Shown: piece by piece, positions 1 to 9,532 of the stretch | Layout: each line of letters starts with the position of its first letter | How positions within the stretch are numbered: position 1 is the stretch's first letter | From: Fidelibacterota bacterium | GTDB lineage: Bacteria > Fidelibacterota > UBA8477 > JABMPR01 | Length of the DNA stretch: 39,047 bases | Direction of reading: 5' to 3' | Assembly: GCA_013203185.1 (NCBI GenBank) | Contig: JABMOS010000137.1 | Span: 1 to 39,047 of the forward strand | The notes under the pieces: model-generated | Databases searched by the model: none | What the model saw: only the letters and a program-made list of their open reading frames with translations | Told to the model about the DNA's origin: nothing | Made by a program: the position numbers and the translations under genes

Positions 1-409
1 GAATTTGAAATTTTGGATGGGTCAGGCTATATGCCAGGTCACCATCATTTGTTAGAATAATGGCCCCTGTGGTATCATAATCCAACCTGCCAACAGGATA
101 TATTCTCTCCTCTGAGGGAATTAAATCGATGATGGTGGTTCTGCCATAGGGATCATTTGTTGTGGTAATGACCTGCGTGGGCTTATTCAGTAGAAAGTAT
201 TGATAGTTTGCTTCAAGGACCATCCGCTTACCCTGAAAGACAACCTCATCAGAAAGAGGGTTCACACGGGTTGCCGGATTACTCTCAATCTCGCCATTAA
301 TTGTGACCAACCCTTTTTGAATTAGATCATCACAAACCCTTCGCGAACCAAGACCAGACATGGCCAGAAATCGATTGAAGCGTACTTGTTCTTCAGATTT
401 TTCAGTCAT
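1..409 (-). CDS. rluB: 23S rRNA pseudouridine synthase, RluB/RsuA family (partial, C-terminus outside window)
   Basis: The gene starts with ATG at 409 and runs off the left edge, leaving 136 codons. Residues about 9-55 form an S4 RNA-binding domain (RFNRFLAMSGLGSRR). The catalytic signature GRLDYDTTG follows, with the nucleophilic Asp at about residue 110, and then the GDLAYSLTHP segment typical of RsuA/RluB/RluE/RluF enzymes. These enzymes isomerise uridine to pseudouridine in ribosomal RNA. It is last in a leftward operon after scpA and scpB, an arrangement common in bacteria, which favours RluB over RsuA. The exact target base cannot be read from the sequence. Confidence 0.9.
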   Translation of the reverse strand, partial: MTEKSEEQVRFNRFLAMSGLGSRRVCDDLIQKGLVTINGEIESNPATRVNPLSDEVVFQGKRMVLEANYQYFLLNKPTQVITTTNDPYGRTTIIDLIPSEERIYPVGRLDYDTTGAIILTNDGDLAYSLTHPKFQI

Positions 410-453
410 AATACTCTAGATTTTGTATATGATCCAGGGGATCAAGTGGTTGA

Positions 454-1008
454 TTAAACCAGCTCTTGGTCGTCCTCTGCAAGAATATCTTCTACTTCTC
501 TAAGTCGAGGCAAGTCTTTTACTGAATTCAGACCAAAGTATTGTAAAAACTCAGTGCTGGTGCGATATAAGAGGGCTCGTCCAGGACCATCCTCTCGGCC
601 ACGAATTTCCAAAAGTTTCCTATCCAGGAGTGTGCGCAGGGAGGAGTCGGAGCTGACACCGCGTATAGACTCAATATCATTTCTGGTTACGGGTTGCTTG
701 TAGCTCACAATAGCAAGTGTTTCCAGCGCTGCCTGGGATAATCTGAGTTTTCCTGATTTGGAAAATAGACCCTTGATATAAGGTTCGAACTCTCCATTGG
801 TCACGATCTGATACCCGCCAGCAACTTCCTTGATGAAAAAAGCCCTTCCGGACTGCTCATAATCTGTTGTCAACTCACGAATGACTTCCTGGAGGGGTAT
901 TTTGCTGACACTATCACCCAGACAGGTGTGAAAGCGAGTTTCTGTGAGGGGCTCTGGCGTGGCAATCAGCAAGGCTTCAACAATCTGCTTTAATTCATTA
1001 ATTTCCAA
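454..1008 (-). CDS. scpB: Segregation and condensation protein ScpB
   Basis: ScpB is the winged-helix kleisin-associated (Kite) subunit that joins ScpA and SMC in the bacterial condensin complex. Family features seen are the start ELKQIVEALLIATPEPL, the second winged-helix segment LSQAALETLAIVSYKQP followed by VTRNDIESIRGVSSD, and GRALLYRTSTEFLQYFGL near the C-terminus. The C-terminal tail is acidic. I chose the TTG at 1008 because AGAGG lies eight bases upstream and the protein then begins as ScpB proteins normally do (184 aa). An ATG at 1038 is possible but has no visible ribosome binding site and would overlap scpA by 41 bases instead of 11. Confidence 0.93.
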   Translation of the reverse strand: MEINELKQIVEALLIATPEPLTETRFHTCLGDSVSKIPLQEVIRELTTDYEQSGRAFFIKEVAGGYQIVTNGEFEPYIKGLFSKSGKLRLSQAALETLAIVSYKQPVTRNDIESIRGVSSDSSLRTLLDRKLLEIRGREDGPGRALLYRTSTEFLQYFGLNSVKDLPRLREVEDILAEDDQELV

Positions 1009-1729
1009 ATGTGCTACCTCTTGATATAAGTAGATCATCAAACAATTTTGATTGTTTTACCTTGACCTGACGATTTCTCAACATCTCAAGAATGGCCAGA
1101 AAAGTGACCACCACAACCAAACGAGATTCAAATTTCTCAAGCAAACCAGCAAAACTCAATTTGGCATTTGCCTGAAGCAAACCACTCAGAAATCCCACCT
1201 GTTCACTTAGCGTGACTTCTTCAACTGCCACGGAATGGGTGGCAGGTTCTTCATAGTTTTTAATGAGATATTGAAAAGTGAGCATAATATCATACAGTTT
1301 GACATCTTCTAAAATGGCGGTGTTATCTTCCTGATGGGGACTCCATGTTGCTGGAATATGATAGTAGTGCGGTCGTTCGGATCTTTCCATCTCAGAAAAT
1401 GTCGTGGTGGCTTCCTTATAGCGCTTGTATTCCAACAACATATTCATGAGCTCCGTGCGGGGGTCTTCAATTTCATCATCCCCATCAGCTTCAATGGGCA
1501 ATAACATTCTGGCCTTTATTTTCATCAGTGTAGCTGCCATGAGAACAAAGTCCCCAGCAGAGTGAAGTCTCAGCTCTTTAGCCAGGTTAACAAATTCGAG
1601 GAAATCTTTGGTGATTTTTGCGATGGGAATATCATAAATATTTAATTCATCTCGCTTAATTAGAAACAATAACAGGTCCAATGGACCTTCAAACATTTCT
1701 AAATCAATACGATGGAGTTGATTCTTCAT
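998..1729 (-). CDS. scpA: Segregation and condensation protein ScpA (kleisin)
   Basis: ScpA is the kleisin that bridges the two SMC heads and recruits ScpB. The N-terminus carries the family signature FEGPLDLLLFLIKRDELNIY followed by DIPIAKITKDFLEF. The motif AATLMKIKARMLLP comes next, and the C-terminal winged-helix segment VVVTFLAILEMLRNRQVKVK is also present. At 243 residues it is of normal length. The ATG at 1729 overlaps the trpS stop by four bases (ATGA), which indicates translational coupling. No smc gene is in the window. Confidence 0.95.
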   Translation of the reverse strand: MKNQLHRIDLEMFEGPLDLLLFLIKRDELNIYDIPIAKITKDFLEFVNLAKELRLHSAGDFVLMAATLMKIKARMLLPIEADGDDEIEDPRTELMNMLLEYKRYKEATTTFSEMERSERPHYYHIPATWSPHQEDNTAILEDVKLYDIMLTFQYLIKNYEEPATHSVAVEEVTLSEQVGFLSGLLQANAKLSFAGLLEKFESRLVVVVTFLAILEMLRNRQVKVKQSKLFDDLLISRGSTFGN

Positions 1730-2751
1730 TGCAGCCTACCGGCTGGTACAAATCCTAGTTTTCGGTAAACTTTGCTCATGGTTTTTGATGCCATATATCT
1801 GGCTTGCTTTGCACCTTCATCAAGAATCCCAGTGAGATACCCCTTGTCACCCATAATGGTGTTGTATCGTTCCTGAAAGGGCTCCAAAAACGCTACAAGA
1901 GAATCCGCCAGTTCACCTTTAAAACCACTATACTGCTGACCCTCAAAGCGGTTCACAACTTCAACTGGTTTCATATCATGCAAAACCGAGTAAATGGTTA
2001 GCAAGTTACCGATGCCTGGATTGTTCAGTGATTCTGTCGTAATCTTCCGTGCAGAATCCGTGACAGAGCGTTTGATTTTGCGTCTCAAAACATCTGGCGG
2101 ATCAAGAAGTGAGATATAATTATTTTCATTACTATCAGATTTGGACATCTTTTTATCCACATCCTGGAGACTCATTATTCTAGCCCCCTCCTTGGGAATA
2201 AATGGCTCTGGGATTTTAAAGGTCGGGCTGTATGTATTGTTAAACCTATTCGCGATATCGCGAGTTAATTCAAGATGTTGCTTTTGGTCTGCGCCCACAG
2301 GTACAAGGTCTGTTTGATAAAGTAAAATATCTGCAGCCATCAAGGCCGGATAGGCATACAATCCAGCATTGATATTGTCCTGATGACGCTGTGACTTATC
2401 CTTAAACTGAGTCATTCTATTCAACTCACCCATATAGGTATAACAGTTTAACACCCAGGCAAGTTCAGCATGTTGAGGCACATGAGACTGGATAAATATG
2501 ATGTTTTCTTCTGGGTTAATACCTGCCGCCAGATATTGAGCAGCAAAGGATAAACACCTATTTCTTAAATCTGCAGGCTTCTGACGAACAGTGATTGCAT
2601 GCATATCTACAACCATGAAGATTCCCAGATAGTCCTCCTGCATTTGCACCCAATTTCGCATTGCACCGACATAATTTCCCAGCGCTAAGTGCCCTGAGGG
2701 TTGAATGCCTGAAAGCAGGATTGGTTTTTTATCTTTTTGTACGTCGCTCAT
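1726..2751 (-). CDS. trpS: Tryptophan--tRNA ligase
   Basis: This class Ic aminoacyl-tRNA synthetase charges tRNA-Trp in the cytoplasm. The opening GIQPSGHLALGNYVGA holds the HIGH-type ATP site, and DKKMSKSDSN is the KMSKS loop. VPVGADQKQHLELTRDIA is the usual TrpRS/TyrRS adenylate-site segment. The length (341 aa) is normal for bacterial TrpRS. The stop overlaps scpA by four bases, and the start lies 19 bases after the NlpC/P60 gene, so it sits inside the leftward operon. I see no T-box or Trp-rich leader ahead of it. Confidence 0.97.
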   Translation of the reverse strand: MSDVQKDKKPILLSGIQPSGHLALGNYVGAMRNWVQMQEDYLGIFMVVDMHAITVRQKPADLRNRCLSFAAQYLAAGINPEENIIFIQSHVPQHAELAWVLNCYTYMGELNRMTQFKDKSQRHQDNINAGLYAYPALMAADILLYQTDLVPVGADQKQHLELTRDIANRFNNTYSPTFKIPEPFIPKEGARIMSLQDVDKKMSKSDSNENNYISLLDPPDVLRRKIKRSVTDSARKITTESLNNPGIGNLLTIYSVLHDMKPVEVVNRFEGQQYSGFKGELADSLVAFLEPFQERYNTIMGDKGYLTGILDEGAKQARYMASKTMSKVYRKLGFVPAGRLQ

Positions 2752-2770
2752 AGTTTATAGATCTTCTCGT

Positions 2771-3562
2771 TTATATGACCCGCATGGTCTTGGTGAAAAT
2801 TTTGATATATTTCTCGAGATAAAGGTCAGTATGGGCAGGATTGAGGCTATTTAACTTCACAAAACCCGAGGCATGAATAAAATCACCTTCGCCAAGAGAA
2901 ATAGCAACATGGGTGATTTTTTCGGATCTCTCAGAAAAGAATATCAAGTCACCAACCTCCCAACTTAGAAAATCATCATCAACCCGAGTTCCCACAGAGG
3001 CTTGCTCATAGGCATCCCTGGGAAGCTGCAAACCGTTTAATGCATAAACAGTTTGGGCGAACCCTGAACAATCAAAGCCTTTCGGAGATCTACCACCCCA
3101 AAAATATTGAGTACCTTGAAATCCAAATGCAGTTTGAATTAGTCGCTCCACATCAACAGAATCTAATACTGAACGGGGGCTATTTTTTACCCAGCCCTTC
3201 ACACCATCAGGTAGCAGTAGTTGGACCCACCCCTCTTTTTTATTTAACAGGGGGAGCCTGGACAAAAGTGTAATGTCGCGTATGCTATTTGATTGGGCAT
3301 CAGGACTTTGAAACATCCATGAAATGTGCTCGCCATGGTAATAGAAAGTAAAATCCTCCCATGAGTCAGGTTTTTCCACGACGAAAAAGCGTGCGACCCA
3401 ACCTTCGTACCCATCTTCTTGTCGTACCCGAATCCAATCTCCACCCTCCTCCAGCACTTCTAGCGTTTCCCCAAGATGAGTCTGCGAAGTCGTTTCTGAT
3501 TTAAAAGCAGCATCTCTATAAATGAAAGCTATGCTCACATTTGTTAACATCTTTAAGGCCAA
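2771..3562 (-). CDS. SH3b-NlpC/P60 murein endopeptidase (YkfC-like)
   Basis: Two SH3b-like segments come first: NVSIAFIYRDAAFKSET to GYEGWVARFFVVE, then PLLNKKEGWVQLLLPDGVKGW. They precede a C-terminal NlpC/P60 cysteine peptidase domain with the nucleophile in GFDCSGFAQTVYALNG and the histidine in ITHVAISLGEGDFIHASG. This architecture is known from gamma-D-glutamyl-diamino acid endopeptidases (dipeptidyl peptidase VI/YkfC), which release L-Ala-D-Glu from murein peptides. I see no convincing signal peptide, which fits a cytoplasmic recycling enzyme. The TTG at 3562 is chosen because GGAGG lies six bases upstream. The ATG at 3550 would leave the GGAGG 18 bases away. The substrate is inferred from domain order. 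Confidence 0.85.
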   Translation of the reverse strand: MALKMLTNVSIAFIYRDAAFKSETTSQTHLGETLEVLEEGGDWIRVRQEDGYEGWVARFFVVEKPDSWEDFTFYYHGEHISWMFQSPDAQSNSIRDITLLSRLPLLNKKEGWVQLLLPDGVKGWVKNSPRSVLDSVDVERLIQTAFGFQGTQYFWGGRSPKGFDCSGFAQTVYALNGLQLPRDAYEQASVGTRVDDDFLSWEVGDLIFFSERSEKITHVAISLGEGDFIHASGFVKLNSLNPAHTDLYLEKYIKIFTKTMRVI

Positions 3563-3568
3563 ATCGCC

Positions 3569-3585
3569 CCTCCTTTGCCAGGAGG
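3569..3585 (-). promoter_or_regulatory. Hairpin enclosing the Shine-Dalgarno of the NlpC/P60 gene
   Basis: Read on the minus strand, CCTCCT and AGGAGG form a perfect six-base-pair stem around the five-base loop GGCAA, and two G-U pairs could extend it. The 3' arm is the GGAGG ribosome binding site of the TTG start at 3562. The hairpin could therefore hide the site in the mRNA. Whether it regulates anything is inference. Confidence 0.4.
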
Positions 3586-3674
3586 AATTTAATCGCTGAT
3601 AACGGTGAAACAAGGGTTGCTAAAATCTGACATATTCACATATCTGAATGAATAGACCAGGGAGAAAATAGTGT

Positions 3675-3703
3675 TTGCCCACCTCTAGGCTTTTCACTAA
3701 ATA
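3675..3703 (+). promoter_or_regulatory. Candidate promoter of the men operon
   Basis: TTGCCC at 3675-3680 and TAAATA at 3698-3703 are separated by 17 bases, in the divergent spacer between the NlpC/P60 gene and menF. They match the sigma-70 consensus only partly (four of six and three of six), so this is a weak call. It would give a leader of about 70 bases before menF. Confidence 0.25.
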
Positions 3704-3781
3704 GTCGCCATGGTAGATGAAACACTTCAACTCTTTCGGCGATATCCCGCATCTACATTCTGAGAAGTAAAACTGGTTAAT

Positions 3782-5149
3782 ATGGACCCTATCTCTTTTT
3801 CAACTGCCAAAAATCGTCTCCTTGAACAGATTCAAAATGCTTGTTCGGAACCTATCTCAGGTAGTGCACCTCGAATGATGCGCTGTAAGGTAGAAGTCGA
3901 AAATGTTGCTGCTATGCAGTGGCTAGCTTGCCAATCCATACCAATCAAAACTTACTGGGCAAACCGCAATCAAGAATTCAAAATGGCTGGACTTGGAGTG
4001 GCTCACGAGATATCTGGCCAGGAAACACCAGATTTGGCTGAACTCTTTAAGAACTTACGCACTTATCTGGATCCAAAATATCCTGAGCTTAGATATTATG
4101 GTGGGTTCCAATTCAATCAGGGGAGTAAACCTTCCCAGGAATGGAAAAGTTTTGGAGCTTATCGCTTCATCATTCCCCAATTCGAACTCCATCGATCTGA
4201 TGCAGGCACCTTCCTGGTCTGCAATTTTCTGCAGAATACTGAGAATTGTGATCCGCCTGACGGTATTGTTAAGCAGCTTGAAGATGTTCAGTTTGAACTC
4301 ACTCTCAGCGATTGGGAAGAGCGGACTATTTTGCACCGACGGGATATCCCTGATCGAGCCGAGTGGCAATCTTCCCTAGATACAGCTCTGGAAGAAATGC
4401 AAGCTGGTAAATACGAGAAAGTTGTTCTGGCAAGAAAAGCAACGCTGACCTTCAATGATCCAGTAGATCCTGTCGCTTACTTGCTTCGTTTGAGAAGAAT
4501 GACGGAGGAAACCTTTAACTTTTATTTCCAGGCGGATGAGGGTCATGCGTTTTTGGGGGCAACTCCTGAGCGACTGTTTAAACGCCAGGGGCGCACCGTA
4601 CATACCGAAGCTATCGCTGGCACCCGCCCGAGAGGGCTTACCACTCGTGATGATGAACGCTACGCCAGAGCACTCTTAAATTCAGAGAAAGAGGTCAGAG
4701 AGCATAGCATTGTTGTTGATATGATCAAAAATGTCCTTGAAAAATACTGTCATAGTCTGGTGATAGATGAAGAAGTTCAAATTACTCGACTCTCCCATGT
4801 CCAACATCTTTGCAAGCATTTTAAAGGTGAACTGGATCCTGAGACAACAGATGCAGATTTGATTAGGGCACTTCATCCAACTCCTGCCATGGGTGGCTAT
4901 CCCACGAATTTAGCCTTAGAAGCCATTGAGGATCTTGAGCCCTTCAACCGCGGCTGGTATGCTGCTCCCATAGGTTTTGTTGGTCACGACCATACTGAGT
5001 TCGTGGTGGCAATTCGTTCTGCACTGATTGAGAGGGAGAGAGTGTCCCTGTATTCAGGTGCTGGCATTGTTTTAGGGTCAGATCCTGCTGAGGAGTGGCA
5101 AGAAATCGAAGATAAGATTAGCAAATTCTTAAAAGCACTGGACCTGTAA
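3782..5149 (+). CDS. menF: Isochorismate synthase MenF
   Basis: MenF converts chorismate to isochorismate, the committed step of classical menaquinone synthesis. The C-terminal half is a complete chorismate-binding domain. It has KYEKVVLARK with the probable general-base lysine, FLGATPERLF, HTEAIAGTRPRG, the HPTPAMGGYP substrate loop, and the closing SGAGIVLGSDPAEEWQEIE with metal-binding glutamates. The length of 455 aa is normal. An anthranilate or salicylate synthase is unlikely because the next gene is menD. The start is the first ATG after the divergent spacer; no clear Shine-Dalgarno is visible. It opens the rightward men operon. Confidence 0.95.
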   Translation: MDPISFSTAKNRLLEQIQNACSEPISGSAPRMMRCKVEVENVAAMQWLACQSIPIKTYWANRNQEFKMAGLGVAHEISGQETPDLAELFKNLRTYLDPKYPELRYYGGFQFNQGSKPSQEWKSFGAYRFIIPQFELHRSDAGTFLVCNFLQNTENCDPPDGIVKQLEDVQFELTLSDWEERTILHRRDIPDRAEWQSSLDTALEEMQAGKYEKVVLARKATLTFNDPVDPVAYLLRLRRMTEETFNFYFQADEGHAFLGATPERLFKRQGRTVHTEAIAGTRPRGLTTRDDERYARALLNSEKEVREHSIVVDMIKNVLEKYCHSLVIDEEVQITRLSHVQHLCKHFKGELDPETTDADLIRALHPTPAMGGYPTNLALEAIEDLEPFNRGWYAAPIGFVGHDHTEFVVAIRSALIERERVSLYSGAGIVLGSDPAEEWQEIEDKISKFLKALDL

Positions 5150-5279
5150 GCTCACATCTTCCCAAGATATCCTGGCGCACTCAAAACTCTGTTTTGTCAC
5201 TTTATTCAAGTTCCATCTTCATTAGATTGCTACCCATGATATTAATCCAATCCAGAGCAGCAGAAGGGTATCCACTTCC

Positions 5280-7001
5280 ATGATGACCAGTCTTGATGTC
5301 GCTCAGATAATCATTGAAACACTTGCACATCTGGGCGTTCACCAATTTGTGATCTCTCCCGGTTCCAGATCCACACCCCTCACTGTGGCAATTGCCAGAC
5401 ATCCTCAAGCTAAATCTCTGGTCCACTTCGACGAACGGGGAGCTGCATTTTTTGCCCTGGGCTATGCACGAGCTACCAGGATACCTGCAGTTTTGGTTTG
5501 CACTTCCGGGACTGCTGTGGCCAACTATTTCCCGGCCCTGATAGAAGCTTCAATGGACAATATTCCCATGATCGTTCTCAGTGCTGATCGTCCTCCTGAA
5601 CTCATAGATGTTGGTGCCAACCAGGCCATATTCCAGCAGAATATTTATGGAGTTTATCCCAGGCTTTCTCTTACTCTAGCTCCGCCAGAGCCAGAGACAG
5701 ATGCAATGGATATACTCAACAAGGTAGTTCAATTGTATGGAAGCAGCACAGCTGTGCGACCTGGTCCAGTTCATATGAATTGTCAATTCCGAGAGCCCTT
5801 ATTGCCAGCAGGTGATGCCAAATCTAAATCATCTATTTATGATGCAAAATGGGTCCAGGGTAATTCAATGGTAACGCCTGGATCCACCACTCCCTGGGCC
5901 TTACCTCATAAAAGATTGAAACAATTACAGCAGAAATTTGGGGAATCGAAACGTGGTCTCATCATTGTCGGCAGATCCGTTAGAAGTGCATGCAACAATC
6001 CCATTCTTCAACTATCAGAATCCTTGAATGTGCCAGTCCTCCCAGATGTGCAGTCACAACTGAGATTTGTCAGGCATCCCCAGGTTATTAATCATTTTGA
6101 CCTGGCACTTCTTGCCGATGACATACGAGGACGAAGACCAGATTTCGTTATTCACTTTGGTGGACCATATACATCAAAAAGGCTCCTTAAATATCTTGAT
6201 GATTCGAAATTATTCTATGTCTCTGTAAAGGGAACCCCTGAACGGGTTGATCCAAATCATCAAGTCAATATGGACATTCAAACTGACATTGAAAAATTTT
6301 GTCAAAGCATGGATTCCCCAAGGATTGAGCGGGATGATCCATGGCTAGCATCATGGCAAATGATTGAAGCACAAATCGATACAACTATTTCGCTTCAATT
6401 AAAGGACAAGTCACAACTTTCTGAGCCTGGAATAAGTTATCTGCTTTCCAAACTGATTCCCATAAACCACGCCCTCATGCTAGGAAACAGCATGTCCATT
6501 CGAGAGATGGAAATGTTTGCGTCAACAGGATATTTCAAGGATGAAATCTTTGCAAATCGCGGAAGCAGTGGGATTGATGGCTTATTGGCAACTGCAACGG
6601 GGATTGGAGCTGGCGCTCAAAAACCCATCACTATTCTCCTGGGGGATCTGGCATTTTTGCATGATTTGAATTCTCTCCAGCTGATTAAAACTTCTGAAAC
6701 ACCCATTGTCATGGTGGTTATCAATAACAATGGAGGAGGCATATTCAACTTTCTACCAGTAAGGGATGAAACTGACGTTTTTGAACCCTTCTTCGGGACA
6801 CCCCATGGGCTAACTCTTGAAAATGCTGCGTCCATGTTTGGCTTAGCCTATTCGAATCCAACTGATATGGGCGAATTTCAGTCCACGTATTCAATGGCCG
6901 CCAAAGCAGGAAGCTCCATTCTCATTGAGCTGTTTACAGATAGATTTGAAAACCATCATTTCCATCAACAAATTTTTCAAGGCCTCCGTGAATCCTCCTG
7001 A
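5280..7001 (+). CDS. menD: SEPHCHC synthase MenD (thiamine-diphosphate enzyme)
   Basis: MenD joins isochorismate to the succinic semialdehyde unit derived from 2-oxoglutarate, giving SEPHCHC. The N-terminal Pyr domain has FVISPGSRSTPLT and the activating glutamate in HFDERGAAFFALGYA (Glu at about residue 52). The C-terminal PP domain has GNSMSIREME, NRGSSGIDGLLATATG and the ThDP/Mg motif ILLGDLAFLHDLNSL followed by NNNGGGIF. The 573 aa length is typical. A 130-base gap separates it from menF, the largest in the operon, so an internal promoter is possible. The first two codons are both ATG, and either could be the start. Confidence 0.96.
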   Translation: MMTSLDVAQIIIETLAHLGVHQFVISPGSRSTPLTVAIARHPQAKSLVHFDERGAAFFALGYARATRIPAVLVCTSGTAVANYFPALIEASMDNIPMIVLSADRPPELIDVGANQAIFQQNIYGVYPRLSLTLAPPEPETDAMDILNKVVQLYGSSTAVRPGPVHMNCQFREPLLPAGDAKSKSSIYDAKWVQGNSMVTPGSTTPWALPHKRLKQLQQKFGESKRGLIIVGRSVRSACNNPILQLSESLNVPVLPDVQSQLRFVRHPQVINHFDLALLADDIRGRRPDFVIHFGGPYTSKRLLKYLDDSKLFYVSVKGTPERVDPNHQVNMDIQTDIEKFCQSMDSPRIERDDPWLASWQMIEAQIDTTISLQLKDKSQLSEPGISYLLSKLIPINHALMLGNSMSIREMEMFASTGYFKDEIFANRGSSGIDGLLATATGIGAGAQKPITILLGDLAFLHDLNSLQLIKTSETPIVMVVINNNGGGIFNFLPVRDETDVFEPFFGTPHGLTLENAASMFGLAYSNPTDMGEFQSTYSMAAKAGSSILIELFTDRFENHHFHQQIFQGLRESS

Positions 7002-7803
7002 CGCACTATACAAATGGGATTACAGGATTGAAGGAAACAGAGGGGGGTATCCCCTTCTCTGGCTCCACGGCTTTATGGGATCTCAAAATGATTGGCTTGG
7101 GATTGTTCACTCCCAGTTCTCAGACTACTGTAATATTCTGGTAAATCTGCCAGGACATGGTAGTTCCCATTTACCTGCCCATGCACCATTTACAACTTTA
7201 CTCACCACCCTGATCCAAGAGCTCTCCCTAGATGGAATTGAAAAATTTGCTGTTATCGGCTATTCCATGGGGGGGCGTATTGCATTTCATCTAGAAAATC
7301 TTGCTCCGGAGAGGATTTCTGCACTCATTTTTCTTTCCAGTGCTCCTGGACTAAAGACAAGGGCTGAACAAGATCAAAGACGCATCGATGATGAACTCCT
7401 CATGGACAGTTTGGAAAATGTGGGTATTTCAACATTCTTGAAGAAATGGTATTCATCTTCATTATTTGGGGATATTAAGAACAATTCAACGCTTTTTGGT
7501 GAGTTGTGTCATGCGCGATCTCGTAATGAGGTGGGGAAATTGCGCCACGCTCTTGCCTTGATGGGGAATGGAGCATTGCGACCACTTTGGGAGCAATTGG
7601 CAAATATCACTACTCCAACATTGCTCGTGACTGGTGAGTTAGACCAAAAATATTTTCGCCTTAATCAGGAAATAAATCAGAGTATTGCTGGGAGTATCCA
7701 TCATCAGATCGCAGATGCAGGACATGCCTTCCATCTTGAAAAACCATTGGAAACAGCTCGATTAATTAGACATTTCCTGAGTGAAATAATTGAAGGAGAA
7801 TAA
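6988..7803 (+). CDS. menH: SHCHC synthase MenH (alpha/beta hydrolase)
   Basis: This alpha/beta-hydrolase-fold enzyme removes pyruvate from SEPHCHC to give SHCHC. The oxyanion segment is [12 protein letters not shown], the nucleophilic serine is in [13 protein letters not shown], the acid is in VTGELDQKY, and the histidine is in [12 protein letters not shown]. The GTG at 6988 (271 aa) is preferred. It has AAGG five bases upstream, overlaps menD by 14 bases, and gives a normal N-terminus. A TTG at 6925 also opens the frame but lies deep inside menD. The function rests on the family plus the men context, because MenH-like folds are hard to tell from general esterases by sequence alone. Confidence 0.88.
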   Translation: MNPPDALYKWDYRIEGNRGGYPLLWLHGFMGSQNDWLGIVHSQFSDYCNILVNLPGHGSSHLPAHAPFTTLLTTLIQELSLDGIEKFAVIGYSMGGRIAFHLENLAPERISALIFLSSAPGLKTRAEQDQRRIDDELLMDSLENVGISTFLKKWYSSSLFGDIKNNSTLFGELCHARSRNEVGKLRHALALMGNGALRPLWEQLANITTPTLLVTGELDQKYFRLNQEINQSIAGSIHHQIADAGHAFHLEKPLETARLIRHFLSEIIEGE

Positions 7804-7804
7804 A

Positions 7805-8626
7805 GTGACATCCATAAAATGGGAACCTGCTGGTGAATACACCGATATTCGTTACCATAAATACAATGGCATAGCCAAAGTAACTATCAATCGACCTGAG
7901 AAACGCAACGCGTTCAGGCCACTGACGGTCATGGAAATGATCAAGGCATTTGAGGATGCCCGAGAGGACCCTAAGATTGGTGTGGTCATTCTGACTGGCG
8001 AAGGGGAAAAGGCTTTCTGCTCTGGTGGTGATCAGTCAATACGTGGAGATTCGGGCTATGAAGATGGTGAAGGCGTGCACAGACTCAATGTGCTGGATCT
8101 CCAACGTCAGATTAGAACCCTTCCCAAACCTGTAATTGCCATGGTAGCTGGATATTCCATCGGCGGCGGACATGTGCTTCATATGGTCTGCGATCTAACG
8201 GTTGCTGCTGATAACGCGATTTTCGGCCAAACCGGTCCAAAAGTTGGGTCCTTTGATGGAGGCTATGGTTCCAGTTATATGGCTCGTATTGTGGGCCAGA
8301 AAAAAGCCAGAGAAATCTGGTATCTTTGTAAGCAGTATTCAGCACAAGAGGCTTTGGATATGGGTCTGGTCAACACAGTTGTCCCTTATGCAGACCTTGA
8401 GAAAGAAACGGTTGCTTGGGCGGAGAGAATCCTAGAGCATTCTCCCCTGTCTATTCGTCTACTAAAATCCGCTTTCAATGCTGATGTTGATGGACAAACT
8501 GGGTTGCAAGAATTGGCTGGAAACGCGACCCTCTTATACTACATGTCCGAAGAGGCTCAAGAAGGTCGAAACGCCTACAATGAAAAGCGAAAACCGAATT
8601 TTAAGAAATACCCCTGGCGCCCTTGA
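7805..8626 (+). CDS. menB: 1,4-dihydroxy-2-naphthoyl-CoA synthase MenB
   Basis: MenB is a crotonase-fold enzyme that cyclises o-succinylbenzoyl-CoA to DHNA-CoA. Diagnostic segments are [30 protein letters not shown] and [20 protein letters not shown]. The TGPKVG variant resembles the E. coli-type MenB, which uses bicarbonate as cofactor base. The alternative class carries an aspartate there. The start is GTG at 7805, with GGAG six bases upstream, one base after the menH stop. The length is 273 aa. Confidence 0.96.
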   Translation: MTSIKWEPAGEYTDIRYHKYNGIAKVTINRPEKRNAFRPLTVMEMIKAFEDAREDPKIGVVILTGEGEKAFCSGGDQSIRGDSGYEDGEGVHRLNVLDLQRQIRTLPKPVIAMVAGYSIGGGHVLHMVCDLTVAADNAIFGQTGPKVGSFDGGYGSSYMARIVGQKKAREIWYLCKQYSAQEALDMGLVNTVVPYADLEKETVAWAERILEHSPLSIRLLKSAFNADVDGQTGLQELAGNATLLYYMSEEAQEGRNAYNEKRKPNFKKYPWRP

Positions 8627-9516
8627 CCTCTCCAACTAGACCTGGTATAAATCTATGGGCTCAAGCTGCACGCCCATGGACCCTTGGCGTTGCCATATCC
8701 CCTATATTGATTGGTACCATTATCGCCCATACAGAGGGTGGAATTCAGTGGCTGGCTGCTTTGGCCGCCTTGTTGGGCGGTGTATTCATTCAGATTGGCA
8801 CCAATCTGGCAAATGACTATTTTGATTTCAAAAAAGGGGCTGATACAGAATTAAGAGTAGGTCCCCAGCGGGTAACACAATCGGGTCTCATTGCCCCTAA
8901 GACAATCAAGAATGGGTTTATAGCCAGCTTTGGGCTCGCCTTTTTGTTGGGTATTTATTTAGTTTACGTAGGTGGGTGGCCCATTGTGATTATTGGTCTG
9001 CTTTCCCTTTTGTTAGGTGTCATCTATACAGGTGGTCCTTTTCCCCTGGCCTATCATGGCTTGGCGGAGTTACCAGCTTTCCTCTTTTTTGGACCCATCG
9101 CCTGTGCAACAACCACCTATGTCCAAACTGGATCCTGGAGCACGCCATCATTAATAGCAGGAGCTTCGGCCGGCTTTTTTTCAGTAGCTTTGTTAACCAT
9201 CAATAATCTTCGGGACTATGAAGAGGATAGAAAAGTTGGAAAACAGACTCTCATTGCAATTTTTGGCCGTCGCTTTGGAGTTGCCGAATATGGACTGTCC
9301 ATATTAACTGCAACACTCCTACCCCTGGTATTGATCTTCACCAATCCCGATCATTCCATGATAGGGATTACAGGCATTACAAGCCTGATGGCACTCCATG
9401 CCCTTAGGGTTACAGTTAACTATAAGGAGTCCTCGGAATTGTATAACGTCTTAAAAATGACCAGCAAATTACAAATCATTTTTACAATCATCTTCATGAT
9501 CTCCTGGGTCATTTGA
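8623..9516 (+). CDS. menA: 1,4-dihydroxy-2-naphthoate polyprenyltransferase MenA
   Basis: MenA is a UbiA-superfamily membrane enzyme that prenylates DHNA to demethylmenaquinone. Both Mg-diphosphate motifs are present: [14 protein letters not shown] in the first half and [14 protein letters not shown] in the second. About eight or nine hydrophobic helices are visible. The start is a TTG at 8623 that overlaps the menB stop as TTGA, the same geometry as the common ATGA coupling. The N-terminus [18 protein letters not shown] aligns in position with other MenA proteins. There is no Shine-Dalgarno of its own, so it probably depends on re-initiation after menB. Confidence 0.93.
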   Translation: MTSPTRPGINLWAQAARPWTLGVAISPILIGTIIAHTEGGIQWLAALAALLGGVFIQIGTNLANDYFDFKKGADTELRVGPQRVTQSGLIAPKTIKNGFIASFGLAFLLGIYLVYVGGWPIVIIGLLSLLLGVIYTGGPFPLAYHGLAELPAFLFFGPIACATTTYVQTGSWSTPSLIAGASAGFFSVALLTINNLRDYEEDRKVGKQTLIAIFGRRFGVAEYGLSILTATLLPLVLIFTNPDHSMIGITGITSLMALHALRVTVNYKESSELYNVLKMTSKLQIIFTIIFMISWVI

Positions 9517-9532
9517 AGGCTTACATCAGACC

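Noticed and set aside
3630-3656. Roughly palindromic AT-rich stretch with two CATAT units in the nlpC/menF spacer
   Set aside because: Only about 14 of 22 positions are symmetric, which is not unusual for AT-rich spacer DNA, so I do not call it an operator.
5150-5279. Possible internal promoter between menF and menD (TTGTCA at about 5194)
   Set aside because: No -10 box lies at a proper distance. The 130-base gap is notable but the signal is not supported.
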